DNA of 64,000 bases from Caulobacter sp. 32-67-35 (GCA_002280875.1 NCEV01000006.1:35710-99709); one strand, 5' to 3'; positions 8,365-16,460 are shown, numbered from the stretch's first letter. The notes: generated by a model from the sequence alone, not told the origin. Numbers and translations: made by a program.

Positions 8365-9283
8365 GGAACTCACTGTTCTTTGGAGGCGAAAGGGCCGAAA
8401 GGCCGGCCAGCACGGCGGCGTCGCCGTCGATGGCCACGGTGTGGCCGCCCTGGGCGGCGATGGCCTGGCCGTAGAAATCATTGAGGGCGGGCGCCCCGAC
8501 CAGGGTCACCTGGCCCAGCGCGCCGAACCACTGGCGGGCGGCGGCCGCGTCGGCCCCGATCAGCAGGCCCGACAGAAAGCCCATGGCGTCGGCGGCGGGC
8601 AGGGCGTCCAGCAACTGCCGGGCGCGGGTCTCGAACAGCAGGTGCGGCAGCAGGGCCGGACCCTTTTCGACAATGCGGGCCAGGCCCATGGCGAAGCCCC
8701 TGGCCGAGCCCTGCACGTCGGCGCCGACACCCGCCGCCAGGGTCGAGTGCTGGCGCAACAGGGCGAAGGTCTCGCCGACGGGGGCCGTGAGAAAGCCGGT
8801 GATCGCGCCGTCCTCGACCACGGTCCACTTGCTGTGGGTGCCGGGCAGGACCATCAGATGACGGCCGCGTTTGAGGGCGGGATCAAGCTCAAGGGCCCCC
8901 AGGATCTGGGTTTCCTCGCCGCGCATCACGTCAGGGCCGCCCAGCGGATTGACGCAGGACAGGCCGGGAATGATCGACACCGGTAGGCCGCCCGCCTCGA
9001 TCTTCAGCACCCGCGCGCGCAGGTCGTCGGCCGTGGCCGGGCAGGGGGCGTAGGGCGCTTCCAACCAGCCGATCCGCGAGCCGACCATGCCGCACAGGAT
9101 GGCCCCCGAGGGGCCCGCCTCGCGCCAGTCGCCGACCAGATCCAGGAAGGTCCGCTCCGGCGACTTGCTCAGGGCGCTGACGCCGGGGCCGTCGCGACGA
9201 TCCAGCACGCTCTTGCCCTGGCGCAGATACAGCCGAAGCCGCGAGGTGCCCCAGTCGCCAAAGATGCGGATCGACGGGTCCAT
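8351..9283 (-). CDS. dgoK: 2-dehydro-3-deoxygalactonokinase
   Basis: 310 residues, family length about 290-310. The DgoK start IFGDWGTSRLRLYL carries the phosphate-binding DWGTS motif, followed by AILCGMVGSRIGWLEAPY and LPGTHSKWTVVEDGAI, conserved in these ASKHA-fold kinases. It phosphorylates 2-keto-3-deoxygalactonate at C6 with ATP, giving the substrate of DgoA. The ATG overlaps the dehydratase stop by one base and its own stop overlaps dgoA, so dehydratase-dgoK-dgoA form a tight operon. Confidence 0.93.
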   Translation of the reverse strand: MDPSIRIFGDWGTSRLRLYLRQGKSVLDRRDGPGVSALSKSPERTFLDLVGDWREAGPSGAILCGMVGSRIGWLEAPYAPCPATADDLRARVLKIEAGGLPVSIIPGLSCVNPLGGPDVMRGEETQILGALELDPALKRGRHLMVLPGTHSKWTVVEDGAITGFLTAPVGETFALLRQHSTLAAGVGADVQGSARGFAMGLARIVEKGPALLPHLLFETRARQLLDALPAADAMGFLSGLLIGADAAAARQWFGALGQVTLVGAPALNDFYGQAIAAQGGHTVAIDGDAAVLAGLSALSPPKNSEFHVLA

Positions 9284-11025
9284 CAGTGGCTTTCGCGGGT
9301 GACGATGGAGCCGGACGCCCCGACCAGGAAGTCCAGATCACAGCCCTTGTCGGCCTGCAGCACGTGGTCGACATACAGCTTGGCATAGCCGCGGGTGTAT
9401 TTCGGCGGCGGCTGGTTGGCGCGCCAGACGGCCAGGCGGTTTTCCAGCTCGGCGTCGGAAATGGCCAGGCTCAGCGAACGGCCGGGGCCGTCCAGAGTGA
9501 TCACGTCGCCGTTCTGGACGATGGCCAGCGGCCCACCGGCGTCGGCCTCGGGCGAGACATGCAGGATCACCGTGCCAAAGGCCGTGCCGCTCATCCGGGC
9601 GTCGCTGATGCGGACCATGTCCTTGACGCCCTTTTCCAGCAGCTTGGTCGGCAGGGGCATGTTGCCGACTTCCGGCATTCCCGGATAGCCCTTGGGGCCG
9701 CAGCCCTTGAGCACCAGGATCGAGGTCTCGTCGACGTCCAGATCCGGATCGTCGATGCGGGCGCGGAAGTCCTCGATGGTCTCGAACACCACGGCCTTGC
9801 CGGTGTGGCTGCACAGTTCGGGGCTGGCCGCGCTGGGCTTCATCACCGCGCCGCCGGGGGCCAGGTTGCCGCGCAGCACCCAGATGCCGCTGTCGGGCTT
9901 GACCGGATTGTCGAGCGGGCGGATCACCTCGGCGTTCCAGACCTCCGCCTGCTCGTACTGAGCGCCGATCGGGGCGCCGGTCACGGTCAGGGCTGTGGGA
10001 TCGAGGAAGGGCTCCAGCGCCTTCATCACCGCCGGCACGCCGCCGGCATAGTGCAGGTCTTCCATCAGGAAGCGGCCCGAGGGCTGCAGGTCGACCAGCA
10101 GCGGCACGTCGCGCGACAGCACGTCGAAGTCTTCCAAGGTCAGCTCAATGCCCAGCCGTCCGGCCAGGGCCAGCAGGTGGACCACGGCATTGGTCGAGCC
10201 GCCGATCGCGGCGTGCACGCGCAGGGCGTTCTCGAACGAGGCGCGGGTGACCACCTGCGACATGGTCCGGCCGTCCTGGACCATGCGGACGATGGCGCGG
10301 CCGGTCTCGTGCGACATCGCCTTGCGGCGGGCGTCCACGGCGGGGATGGTGGCGTTGTAGGGCAGGCTCATGCCCATGGCCTCGACGATCGAGGCCATGG
10401 TCGAGGCGGTGCCCATGGTCATACAGGTGCCGGGCGAGCGGCTCATACCGCTCTCGGCCGACATGAACTCCGGCAGGGTCATTTCGCCGGCCCGGACGGC
10501 CTCGGAGAACTTCCACACGTCGGTGCCCGAGCCGATGTCCTTGCCCCGGAACTTGCCGTTCAGCATCGGGCCCGAGCTGATCACGATGGTGGGCAGGTCG
10601 ACGCTCGCCGCGCCCATCATCTGGCCCGGGGTGGTCTTGTCGCAACCGCCCAGCAGCACGACGCCGTCGATCGGATTGCCGCGGATCGATTCCTCGACAT
10701 CCATGGCCAGCAGGTTGCGGAACAGCATGGCCGTGGGTCGCATCTGGGTCTCGCCCAGGCTGATGGCCGGGAACTCCAGCGGCAGGCCGCCGGCTTCCCA
10801 GACGCCGCGTTTCACGTGCTCGGCGATGTCGCGCAGGCCGGCGTTGCAGGGGGTGATCTCGGACCAGGTGTTGCAGATGCCGATCACGGGACGGCCGTCG
10901 AACACGTCGTCCGGCAGACCCTGGCTCTTCATCCAGCTGCGATGGATGAAACCATCGCGATCCAGCTTGCCGTAGGACCCGCTGCTGCGCAGGCGCTTGC
11001 CCGCGTTACCGTCACTCATAACCAT
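9283..11025 (-). CDS. IlvD/Edd-family sugar-acid dehydratase (galactonate/arabinonate type)
   Basis: 580 residues. The three Fe-S cluster cysteines are in place: Cys60 (SEITPCN), Cys128 (LLGGCDKTTPG) and Cys201 (RSPGTCMTMG), nearly the positions known for rhizobial L-arabinonate dehydratase, a family that also acts on D-galactonate and D-fuconate. It dehydrates the sugar acid to the 2-keto-3-deoxy acid. The next genes, dgoK and dgoA, argue for D-galactonate as the substrate here (inference), giving the De Ley-Doudoroff route. Start: ATG 11025 is possible, but ATG 11019 (MSDGN) has AGGG at better spacing. First gene of the operon. The alternative, a xylonate dehydratase, fits less well with DgoK next door. 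Confidence 0.88.
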   Translation of the reverse strand: MVMSDGNAGKRLRSSGSYGKLDRDGFIHRSWMKSQGLPDDVFDGRPVIGICNTWSEITPCNAGLRDIAEHVKRGVWEAGGLPLEFPAISLGETQMRPTAMLFRNLLAMDVEESIRGNPIDGVVLLGGCDKTTPGQMMGAASVDLPTIVISSGPMLNGKFRGKDIGSGTDVWKFSEAVRAGEMTLPEFMSAESGMSRSPGTCMTMGTASTMASIVEAMGMSLPYNATIPAVDARRKAMSHETGRAIVRMVQDGRTMSQVVTRASFENALRVHAAIGGSTNAVVHLLALAGRLGIELTLEDFDVLSRDVPLLVDLQPSGRFLMEDLHYAGGVPAVMKALEPFLDPTALTVTGAPIGAQYEQAEVWNAEVIRPLDNPVKPDSGIWVLRGNLAPGGAVMKPSAASPELCSHTGKAVVFETIEDFRARIDDPDLDVDETSILVLKGCGPKGYPGMPEVGNMPLPTKLLEKGVKDMVRISDARMSGTAFGTVILHVSPEADAGGPLAIVQNGDVITLDGPGRSLSLAISDAELENRLAVWRANQPPPKYTRGYAKLYVDHVLQADKGCDLDFLVGASGSIVTRESH

Positions 11026-11072
11026 CCCTATCGCCGGCTGGATCCGGCTCTCGAACGCCTCTTTCGGCCATT

Positions 11073-11084
11073 TATAGTATTATA
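11073..11084. promoter_or_regulatory. AT-rich dyad and -10-like box upstream of the dehydratase operon
   Basis: TATAGTATTATA stands out in GC-rich surroundings 48 bp upstream of the dehydratase start. Read on the minus strand it contains a perfect TATAAT and is an imperfect palindrome, so it may be both promoter -10 and operator of the operon regulator. No clear -35 can be assigned. Confidence 0.4.
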
Positions 11085-11163
11085 GGGATTATCGCAAACC
11101 CTGCCGTTGGCGCCGCGCGAAGGTTGCTTTTCAAGCGGCGTCCGGGCCATCATCAGCCATAGC

Positions 11164-11177
11164 TGGTAGCGCTAACA
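11164..11177. promoter_or_regulatory. XylR-type operator (LacI family) upstream of the GH31 gene
   Basis: TGGTAGCGCTAACA; its reverse complement TGTTAGCGCTACCA is, as I recall it, the operator described for the Caulobacter xylose repressor XylR at the xylX promoter. It sits 58 bp upstream of the GH31 start codon, so D-xylose induction of this gene is predicted. The repressor gene itself is not in the window. Confidence 0.7.
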
Positions 11178-11234
11178 GGATCGCGATCGCCGTTTCAACG
11201 GATGGCGCGAGGCTCACCGGCGGGGGAAGAAACG

Positions 11235-14081
11235 ATGACCGGGCTCAACACCCTTCGCGCCGCCCTGTGCGGCCTGGCCCTGATGGCCTCGACCTCGGCC
11301 CTGGCGCTGGAGGCGGGGTTCGAGAAGACCGTCGACGGCGTGGTCGTCACCCCCGCCTCGGGACCGGCCAAGAAGGTGCGGCTGCAGGTGATGGGCGACC
11401 GCATCATCCACGTCACGGCCACGCCCACCGACAGTCTGGCGATCCCGCCCAGCCTGATGGTGACGGCCAGACCGGCGACGGCGGGCTTCACCGTCACCGC
11501 CTCGGGCGACAGCGTGGTGCTGAAGACCGCCAAGACCTCGGCCACGATCTCGCTGCAGGACGGCACGGTCGGCTTCCGCGACGCCGCCGGCAAACTGGTG
11601 CTCAGCGAACGCGACCGCGGCGCCTTCATCCCGGTGAAGGTGGAGGGGCAGGACTTCTACGAGGTCCGCCAGCAGTTCAATCCCGGCACGGACGAGGCCT
11701 TCTATGGCCTGGGCCAGCACCAGAACGGCCAGATGAACTACAACGGCCAGGACGTGCAGCTGCTGCAGTATAACCGCGTTGTCGCGGTGCCGATGCTGCT
11801 GTCCAGCAAGGGCTATGGCCTGCTGTGGGACAACAATGCGATCACGCGGTTCGGCAACCCGGTCCCCTATGACCTGGCCTCGCGCGACCTGAAGATCTTC
11901 GACGCCGAGGGCAAGCCCGGCGGCTTCACGGCCCGCTACTATGTCGGCGGCAAGCTCAAGGTCAGCCGGGTCGAGAAGGACATCGACTATCGCTTCCTGA
12001 AGGACCTGCCGGGCTGGCCAGCCGAAGCGGTCGATCCGGCGACCAAGGCCCCGATGCGCGACCAGAAGGTGGTTTGGGAAGGTCAGATCCAGACCGACAA
12101 GGCCGGCGTCCACACCTTCCAGCTCTATTCCAGCGACTACGCCAAGGTGTTCGTCGACGACCAGCTGGTGATCGACCGCTGGCGGCAGAACTGGAACCCC
12201 TGGTACCACAACTTCAGCGCCGCCCTGACGCCGGGCAGGAAGCACAAGGTCCGCGTCGAGTGGAACCCGGACGGCGGCTATATCGGCCTGCTGCACAATG
12301 ATCCGATGGCCAAGGCCGACCGCCACTCGCTGTACCTGACCTCCGAGGTCGGCAAGGCGATCGACTACTATTTCGTGGGCGGAGATGACCTGGATCAGGT
12401 CATCTCGGGCTATCGCGACCTGACCGGCGCGGCGGTGATGATGCCGCGCTGGGCCTACGGCTTCTGGCAGAGCCGCCAGCGCTATGAGACCGCCGAGCAG
12501 ATCGTCGGGGTGGTCAAGGAGTACCGCAGGCGCAAGCTGCCGCTCGACAACATCGTGATGGACTGGCGCTACTGGAAAGATCCCGAGTGGGGCACCCATA
12601 GGTTCGACGAGACGCGCTTTCCCGACCCCAAGGCCATGGTCGACGAGATCCACGGCCTGAACGCCCACTTCATGATCTCGATCTGGCCCAAGTTCTATCC
12701 GACGACGGACAACTACAAGGAGCTGGACGCCAAGGGCTTCATGTACCGCCGCAATGTCGAGCAGGGCGCGATCGACTGGGTGGGGCCGGGCTACAAGAAC
12801 TCGTTCTATGACCCCTATCCCGCCGAGGCCCGCGCCATCTACTGGCGTCAGGTGAAGGACAATCTGAAGGCCCTGGGCGTCGACGCCTGGTGGATGGATG
12901 CGTCAGAGCCGGACCTGCACTCCAATCTCGACGTGGCCGAGCGCACCCTGCGCATGAGCCCCACGGCGCTGGGCCCCGGCGCCGAATACTTCAACAGCTA
13001 TTCGCTGGTTCACACCCAGGGCGTCTATGAGGGCGAGCGCGCCCTGAACCCCGACGTGCGGCCGTTCATCCTCACCCGCTCGGGCTTTGGCGGTCTGCAG
13101 CGCCACGCCTCGGCGGTGTGGAGCGGCGACGTGGTGGCGCGCTGGGACGACTTCCGCGACCAGATCTCGGCGGGGGTGAATCTATCGATGTCGGGCATTC
13201 CCAACTGGACCACCGACATCGGCGGCTTCTCGGTCGAGGCTCGCTACACCAACAAGGACCCCGCCCATTGGGCCGAGTGGCAGGAGCTGAACCTGCGCTG
13301 GTTCCAGTTTGGCGCCTTCAGCCCGCTGTTCCGCAGCCACGGCGAGTTTCCGCTCCGCGAGATCTACAACCTCGCCGACGAGGGCACGGAAGTTTACCAG
13401 GCCCTTGCCTGGTACAACGAGCTTCGCTACCGGCTGATGCCCTATGTCTACACCCTGGCGGCCGAGACCTATCACCGCGACGGCAGCCTGATGCGCGGTC
13501 TGGTCATGGATTTCCCGGACGACCGGAAGGTCCGCAACATCGACGACCAGTACCTGTTCGGCCGCGAATTCCTGGTCGCCCCGGTGACCAGCTTCAAGGC
13601 CCGCTCGCGCGACGTCTACCTGCCGGCCGGCGCGACCTGGTACGACTTCGAGACCGGCCAGCGCCACGCCGGCGGCCAGACCATCAAGGCCGCCGCGCCC
13701 CTGTCGCGCATGCCGCTGTTCGTGAAGGCCGGCTCCATCGTGCCGACCACGGTGGTGCAGCAATATGTCGGCGAGAAGCCGGACGCGCCTATCACCCTGG
13801 TCGTCTACACCGGCAAGGACGGCAGGTTCGAGCTCTACGAGGATGACGGCCTGAGCAACGGCTACGAGCGCGGCGCCTATAGCCGCATTCCGATCGCCTA
13901 TGACGACGCCAGCGGCCGCCTGACGATCGGCGCGCGGTCGGGGTCGTTCAAGGGAATGCTGGACCGGCGCGTCATCAAGGTTCGCTTCATCGGTGACGGC
14001 GCAAGGCCGACCGACTTCGAGATGGTCGATGCCAGCGTGGACTATGTCGGGCAGCCGGTGGTGCTGAAGCGCAAGCGATAG
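11235..14081 (+). CDS. secreted GH31 glycoside hydrolase with PA14 insert (probable alpha-xylosidase)
   Basis: 948 residues from ATG 11235 (GGGGGAAG upstream); the open frame begins at 11202 but the signal peptide starts here (MTGLNTLRAALCGLALMASTSALA). N-terminal GH31 beta-sandwich to about 230, a PA14-type domain at about 240-360 (VHTFQLYSSDYAKVFVDDQ), then the TIM barrel with nucleophile Asp555 in WWMDASEPD and acid/base Asp632 in VWSGDV, and C-terminal sheets to the end (FELYEDDG). GH31 with an inserted PA14 domain is known from the Cellvibrio alpha-xylosidase acting on xyloglucan fragments. With the XylR-type operator upstream, alpha-xylosidase is the best call; alpha-glucosidase is possible. 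Divergent from the galactonate operon, so both may serve galactoxyloglucan use (inference). Confidence 0.88.
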   Translation: MTGLNTLRAALCGLALMASTSALALEAGFEKTVDGVVVTPASGPAKKVRLQVMGDRIIHVTATPTDSLAIPPSLMVTARPATAGFTVTASGDSVVLKTAKTSATISLQDGTVGFRDAAGKLVLSERDRGAFIPVKVEGQDFYEVRQQFNPGTDEAFYGLGQHQNGQMNYNGQDVQLLQYNRVVAVPMLLSSKGYGLLWDNNAITRFGNPVPYDLASRDLKIFDAEGKPGGFTARYYVGGKLKVSRVEKDIDYRFLKDLPGWPAEAVDPATKAPMRDQKVVWEGQIQTDKAGVHTFQLYSSDYAKVFVDDQLVIDRWRQNWNPWYHNFSAALTPGRKHKVRVEWNPDGGYIGLLHNDPMAKADRHSLYLTSEVGKAIDYYFVGGDDLDQVISGYRDLTGAAVMMPRWAYGFWQSRQRYETAEQIVGVVKEYRRRKLPLDNIVMDWRYWKDPEWGTHRFDETRFPDPKAMVDEIHGLNAHFMISIWPKFYPTTDNYKELDAKGFMYRRNVEQGAIDWVGPGYKNSFYDPYPAEARAIYWRQVKDNLKALGVDAWWMDASEPDLHSNLDVAERTLRMSPTALGPGAEYFNSYSLVHTQGVYEGERALNPDVRPFILTRSGFGGLQRHASAVWSGDVVARWDDFRDQISAGVNLSMSGIPNWTTDIGGFSVEARYTNKDPAHWAEWQELNLRWFQFGAFSPLFRSHGEFPLREIYNLADEGTEVYQALAWYNELRYRLMPYVYTLAAETYHRDGSLMRGLVMDFPDDRKVRNIDDQYLFGREFLVAPVTSFKARSRDVYLPAGATWYDFETGQRHAGGQTIKAAAPLSRMPLFVKAGSIVPTTVVQQYVGEKPDAPITLVVYTGKDGRFELYEDDGLSNGYERGAYSRIPIAYDDASGRLTIGARSGSFKGMLDRRVIKVRFIGDGARPTDFEMVDASVDYVGQPVVLKRKR

Positions 14082-14289
14082 GTCGCTGCGCTAGATAGCC
14101 GAGGGGTCTTCTCGCCCCGACACGTCAGATGCGCCTAGGCCGGCGGGGCTGCCGGGCCAGGGCGGTGGAGCGTCTGCCCACCCACGCCGCCTTCATCGCC
14201 CAGCACTGCCGGGCCCCCGACTGAACACGGCGATTCCGGTAAAGGCTCCGCTAACGGACCCGGTGCGCCGAGTGGCAAAAGGCGTGTTT

Positions 14290-14305
14290 GAGTCTAATCA
14301 GACTC
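14290..14305. promoter_or_regulatory. inverted repeat upstream of flagellin 1
   Basis: GAGTCT-AATC-AGACTC, a perfect 6-bp inverted repeat with 4-base spacer; it contains a GAGTC/GACTC pair, which are CcrM methylation sites (GANTC) in Caulobacter. It may be a regulator site; it lacks a T-run and is too far from the GH31 stop to be its terminator. Confidence 0.35.
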
Positions 14306-14327
14306 AGACTTAACGAGTTTTCACTAT

Positions 14328-14344
14328 ACAGTTTTCCGAACTGT
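14328..14344. promoter_or_regulatory. second inverted repeat upstream of flagellin 1
   Basis: ACAGTT-TTCCG-AACTGT, a perfect 6-bp inverted repeat with a 5-base spacer, 150 bp upstream of the flagellin start. Possible operator or, less likely, a transcript hairpin. Confidence 0.35.
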
Positions 14345-14431
14345 TATGATTAACGAAGTTGTTCCATGTATTAATCATGCGACACTATGTCTTAAACCAA
14401 ATAGAAACATAAGTAGTTGATACTCATCGGT

Positions 14432-14467
14432 GGGTAAAACGCCCTCCGGCCGTCAAAATGACGTCGG
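14432..14467 (+). promoter_or_regulatory. conserved two-hairpin 5' leader of flagellin 1 (candidate FlbT site)
   Basis: GGGTAAAACGCCC (14432-14444) can form a small hairpin, and CCGGCCGTC...GACGTCGG (14446-14467) a second one. Almost the same sequence with the same spacing precedes flagellin 2. In Caulobacter, FlbT binds the 5' untranslated region of flagellin mRNA and destabilises it until the hook is complete; this leader is the likely target (family knowledge plus inference). The SD AAAAGGAAC and ATG follow at 14478-14496. Confidence 0.6.
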
Positions 14468-14493
14468 GATACCTCCGAAAAGGAACTTTCGTA

Positions 14494-15276
14494 ATGGCGC
14501 TGAACAGCATCAACACGAACCAGGGCGCTCTGATCGCCCTGCAAAACCTGAACTCCACCAACATGGAGACTCAGCAGGTCCAGCAGCGCATTTCCACCGG
14601 CAAGAAGGTGGCGAGCGCCAAGGACAACGGCGCCATCTGGGCAACCGCCAAGAACCAGTCGGCGACCGCCTCCTCGATGAACTCGGTGAAAGACTCGCTG
14701 CAACGCGGTCAGTCGACCATCGACGTGGCCCTGGCCGCTGGTGATACGATCACCGACCTGCTGGGCAAGATGAAGGAAAAGGCTCTCGCCGCTTCCGACA
14801 CCTCGCTCAACACCGCCAGCTTCAGCGCCCTGAAGGCCGACAACGCCAAGTTCAATGGCGTCAGCATCGCCGACGGCACGACCGCCAAGCTGACCTTCCT
14901 CGCCAACGCGGACGGTTCGGGCTTCACGGTCTCCGCCAAGACCCTGACCCTGGCCGGCATCGGCCTCTCGGCCGCTTCGACCTTCGCCACGGCCGCCGCG
15001 GCCAAGACCATGATCACCACGGTCTCGGACGCGCTGGGCACGGCGACCAACAAGCTGGCTTCGCTGGGTACCGCCTCGACCGGCCTGGACACGCACCTGA
15101 CCTTCGTTGGCAAGCTGCAAGACAGCCTGGAAGCCGGTGTTGGCAACCTGGTTGACGCCGACCTGGCCAAGGAAAGCGCCCGCCTGCAATCGCTGCAGAC
15201 CAAGCAGCAGCTGGGCATTCAGGCCCTGTCGATCGCGAACTCCTCGAGCTCGTCGATCCTCAGCCTGTTCCGCTAA
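14494..15276 (+). CDS. flagellin (FljK-like) with a short in-frame internal deletion
   Basis: 260 residues from ATG 14494 (AAAAGGAAC upstream; the frame is open 12 codons earlier). N-terminal D0/D1 helix [48 protein letters not shown], and C-terminal [23 protein letters not shown]...LSLFR are classic short Caulobacter flagellin ends; there is almost no D2/D3. Exported by the flagellar type III system and polymerised into the filament. Compared with Caulobacter flagellins as I recall them (about 273 residues), a helix piece of the type DSLRDQI-KAA that should stand between ALKAD and NAKFNG is absent, about 13 residues, in frame. The D1 helix is therefore shortened, so filament function is uncertain. 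A strong terminator follows at 15309. Confidence 0.93.
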   Translation: MALNSINTNQGALIALQNLNSTNMETQQVQQRISTGKKVASAKDNGAIWATAKNQSATASSMNSVKDSLQRGQSTIDVALAAGDTITDLLGKMKEKALAASDTSLNTASFSALKADNAKFNGVSIADGTTAKLTFLANADGSGFTVSAKTLTLAGIGLSAASTFATAAAAKTMITTVSDALGTATNKLASLGTASTGLDTHLTFVGKLQDSLEAGVGNLVDADLAKESARLQSLQTKQQLGIQALSIANSSSSSILSLFR

Positions 15277-15308
15277 TACCGACTGTCGTCGACCTCAAGG
15301 TCGGCATA

Positions 15309-15341
15309 GGGGCGAGCCTTCGGGCTCGCCCCTTTTTCTTT
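15309..15341 (+). terminator. rho-independent terminator of flagellin 1
   Basis: GGGGCGAGCC-TTCG-GGCTCGCCCC, a perfect 10-bp stem with a stable TTCG loop, followed by TTTTTCTTT. Confidence 0.95.
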
Positions 15342-15611
15342 GCGCGCCGAAGCATTTGAGATGTATTGCATATTAATCGCGTCTAAAATGAACAGATGGG
15401 CGGCGTAAAATTTCTGATTACTCAAGACATGCGGATTTCTTAAATACAAATTACGGTCAATTTTTAGAAGATTAACGCAACATTGCACCGTTAGTTGTCT
15501 AGAAATGTTCTGTCAACCGCATTGAAATAACATCGTTATATAGTCGTGATGGGCAAAACGCCCTCCGGCCGTCAAAAGGACGTCGGAACCTCTGAATAGG
15601 AGTGTTTCGTC
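15342..15611. other. AT-rich promoter region of flagellin 2
   Basis: About 200 bp of strikingly AT-rich DNA precede the second flagellin leader. A partial CtrA-like half site (TTTT-N7-TTAAC near 15465-15480) is visible, but no full CtrA box and no sigma-54 consensus. A minus-strand frame at 15273-15488 has no coding character. Confidence 0.5.
15551..15586 (+). promoter_or_regulatory. conserved two-hairpin 5' leader of flagellin 2 (candidate FlbT site)
   Basis: GGGCAAAACGCCC (15551-15563) with a perfect GGGC/GCCC stem, then CCGGCCGTC-AAAAG-GACGTCGG (15565-15586). It matches the leader of flagellin 1 at nearly every position and the same distance from the ATG, showing selection on the RNA leader. 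Confidence 0.6.
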
Positions 15612-16348
15612 ATGGCGTTGAATAGCATCAATACAAATGCGGGAGCGCTTATCGCCCTGCAGAATCTGAACCTGACCAGTTCGGAACTCTCGACTGTCCA
15701 GCAACGTATCAGCACCGGCAAGAAGATCGGCAGCGCCAAGGACAATGGCGCCATCTGGGCGACCGCCAAGAACCAGTCGGCGACCGCTCGGTCAATCAAC
15801 GCGGTCAAGGACTCGCTGCAACGGGGTCAGTCGACCATCGATGTGGCCCTGGCCGCTGGCGATACGATCACCGACCTGCTGGGCAAGATGAAGGAAAAGG
15901 CTCTCGCCGCTTCCGACACCTCGCTCAACACCGCCAGCTTCAGCGCCCTGAAGGCCGACAGATGACCTTTCTGGCCAACACCGATGGTTCGGGCTTCACG
16001 ATCAGCGCCAAGACCCTGTCGCTGGTCGGACTGGGCCTGACGGCCGCCTCGACCTTCGCCGACGCAACCGCCGCCAAGACCATGATCACCTCGATCACCA
16101 CGGCCCTGGAAACGGCGACCAACAAGCTGGCCTCGCTGGGCACCAGTTCGACCGGGCTGGACACCCATCTGACCTTTGTCGGCCGGCTGCAGGACAGCCT
16201 CGACGCCGGTGTGGGCAACCTGGTCGACGCTGATCTCGCCAAGGAAAGCGCCCGCCTGCAATCGCTGCAGACCAAGCAGCAGCTGGGCATTCAGGCCCTG
16301 TCGATCGCCAATTCCTCGAGCGCGGCGATCCTGGGTCTTTTCCGATAG
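15612..16348 (+). pseudogene. flagellin 2, frameshifted by an internal deletion
   Basis: Starts at ATG 15612 (SD AATAGGAGTG) as [20 protein letters not shown] and runs 117 codons to ALKADR-stop at 15963-15965. The rest of the flagellin ([14 protein letters not shown]... to LGLFR, ending at 16348) continues in another frame from 15962. Aligned with flagellin 1, sequence between ALKAD and the TFLAN stretch is missing with a net loss of 46 bases, which is not a multiple of three. One extra A at about 15961 (GCCGACAAGATGACC) would restore a continuous frame of 246 codons. As it stands no full flagellin can be made. Leader and terminator are intact, so the lesion is recent or a sequence error. Confidence 0.85.
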
Positions 16349-16361
16349 GACGACAGCTGGA

Positions 16362-16388
16362 CGGGCAGGCCGCGTAAGGGCCTGCCCG
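16362..16388 (+). terminator. hairpin after flagellin 2
   Basis: CGGGCAGGCC...GGCCTGCCCG, a strong stem without a T-run, directly downstream of the flagellin 2 stop; probably acts with the next terminator. Confidence 0.6.
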
Positions 16389-16405
16389 CATGAACAGCTG
16401 CATCT

Positions 16406-16438
16406 GCGGGGCGGACTTCGTGTCCGCCCCGCTTTTTT
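16406..16438. terminator. rho-independent terminator between flagellin 2 and the GH97 gene
   Basis: GCGGGGCGGAC-TTCGT-GTCCGCCCCGC, perfect 11-bp stem, then TTTTTT. It serves the rightward flagellin and can also stop leftward transcription of the convergent GH97 gene. Confidence 0.92.
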
Positions 16439-16460
16439 GCATTCGGGAGGGCCTGGCCTT

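Larger units (their letters stand above)
14082..14427. other. gap between GH31 gene and first flagellin: decayed GC-rich part, then AT-rich promoter region
   Basis: 14082-14270 is GC-rich and holds a 31-codon frame ending VERLPTHAAFIAQHCRAPD at 14224, which looks like the tail of a lost protein but has no usable start or family match. From 14270 the base composition turns AT-rich, as expected for a strong promoter. Two perfect dyads lie here (14290-14305 and 14328-14344). I looked for a sigma-54 site (TGGCAC-N5-TTGC) and for a full CtrA box and found neither. Confidence 0.5.

Noticed and set aside
6172-8484. A 770-codon plus-strand frame across the symporter and dgoA
   Set aside because: Gln/His/Asp/Gly-rich composition without any family; antisense shadow.
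14082-14224. Possible protein remnant ending in ERLPTHAAFIAQHCRAPD after the GH31 gene
   Set aside because: Too short and without a start signal; recorded only in the gap description.
14270-14430. Sigma-54 promoter for flagellin 1
   Set aside because: TGGCAAAAGG near 14272 has the GG but no GC at the right distance; no good -24/-12 pair found.
15273-15488. 71-codon minus-strand frame between the flagellins
   Set aside because: Overlaps the terminator and promoter of the flagellins; no SD and no coding character.
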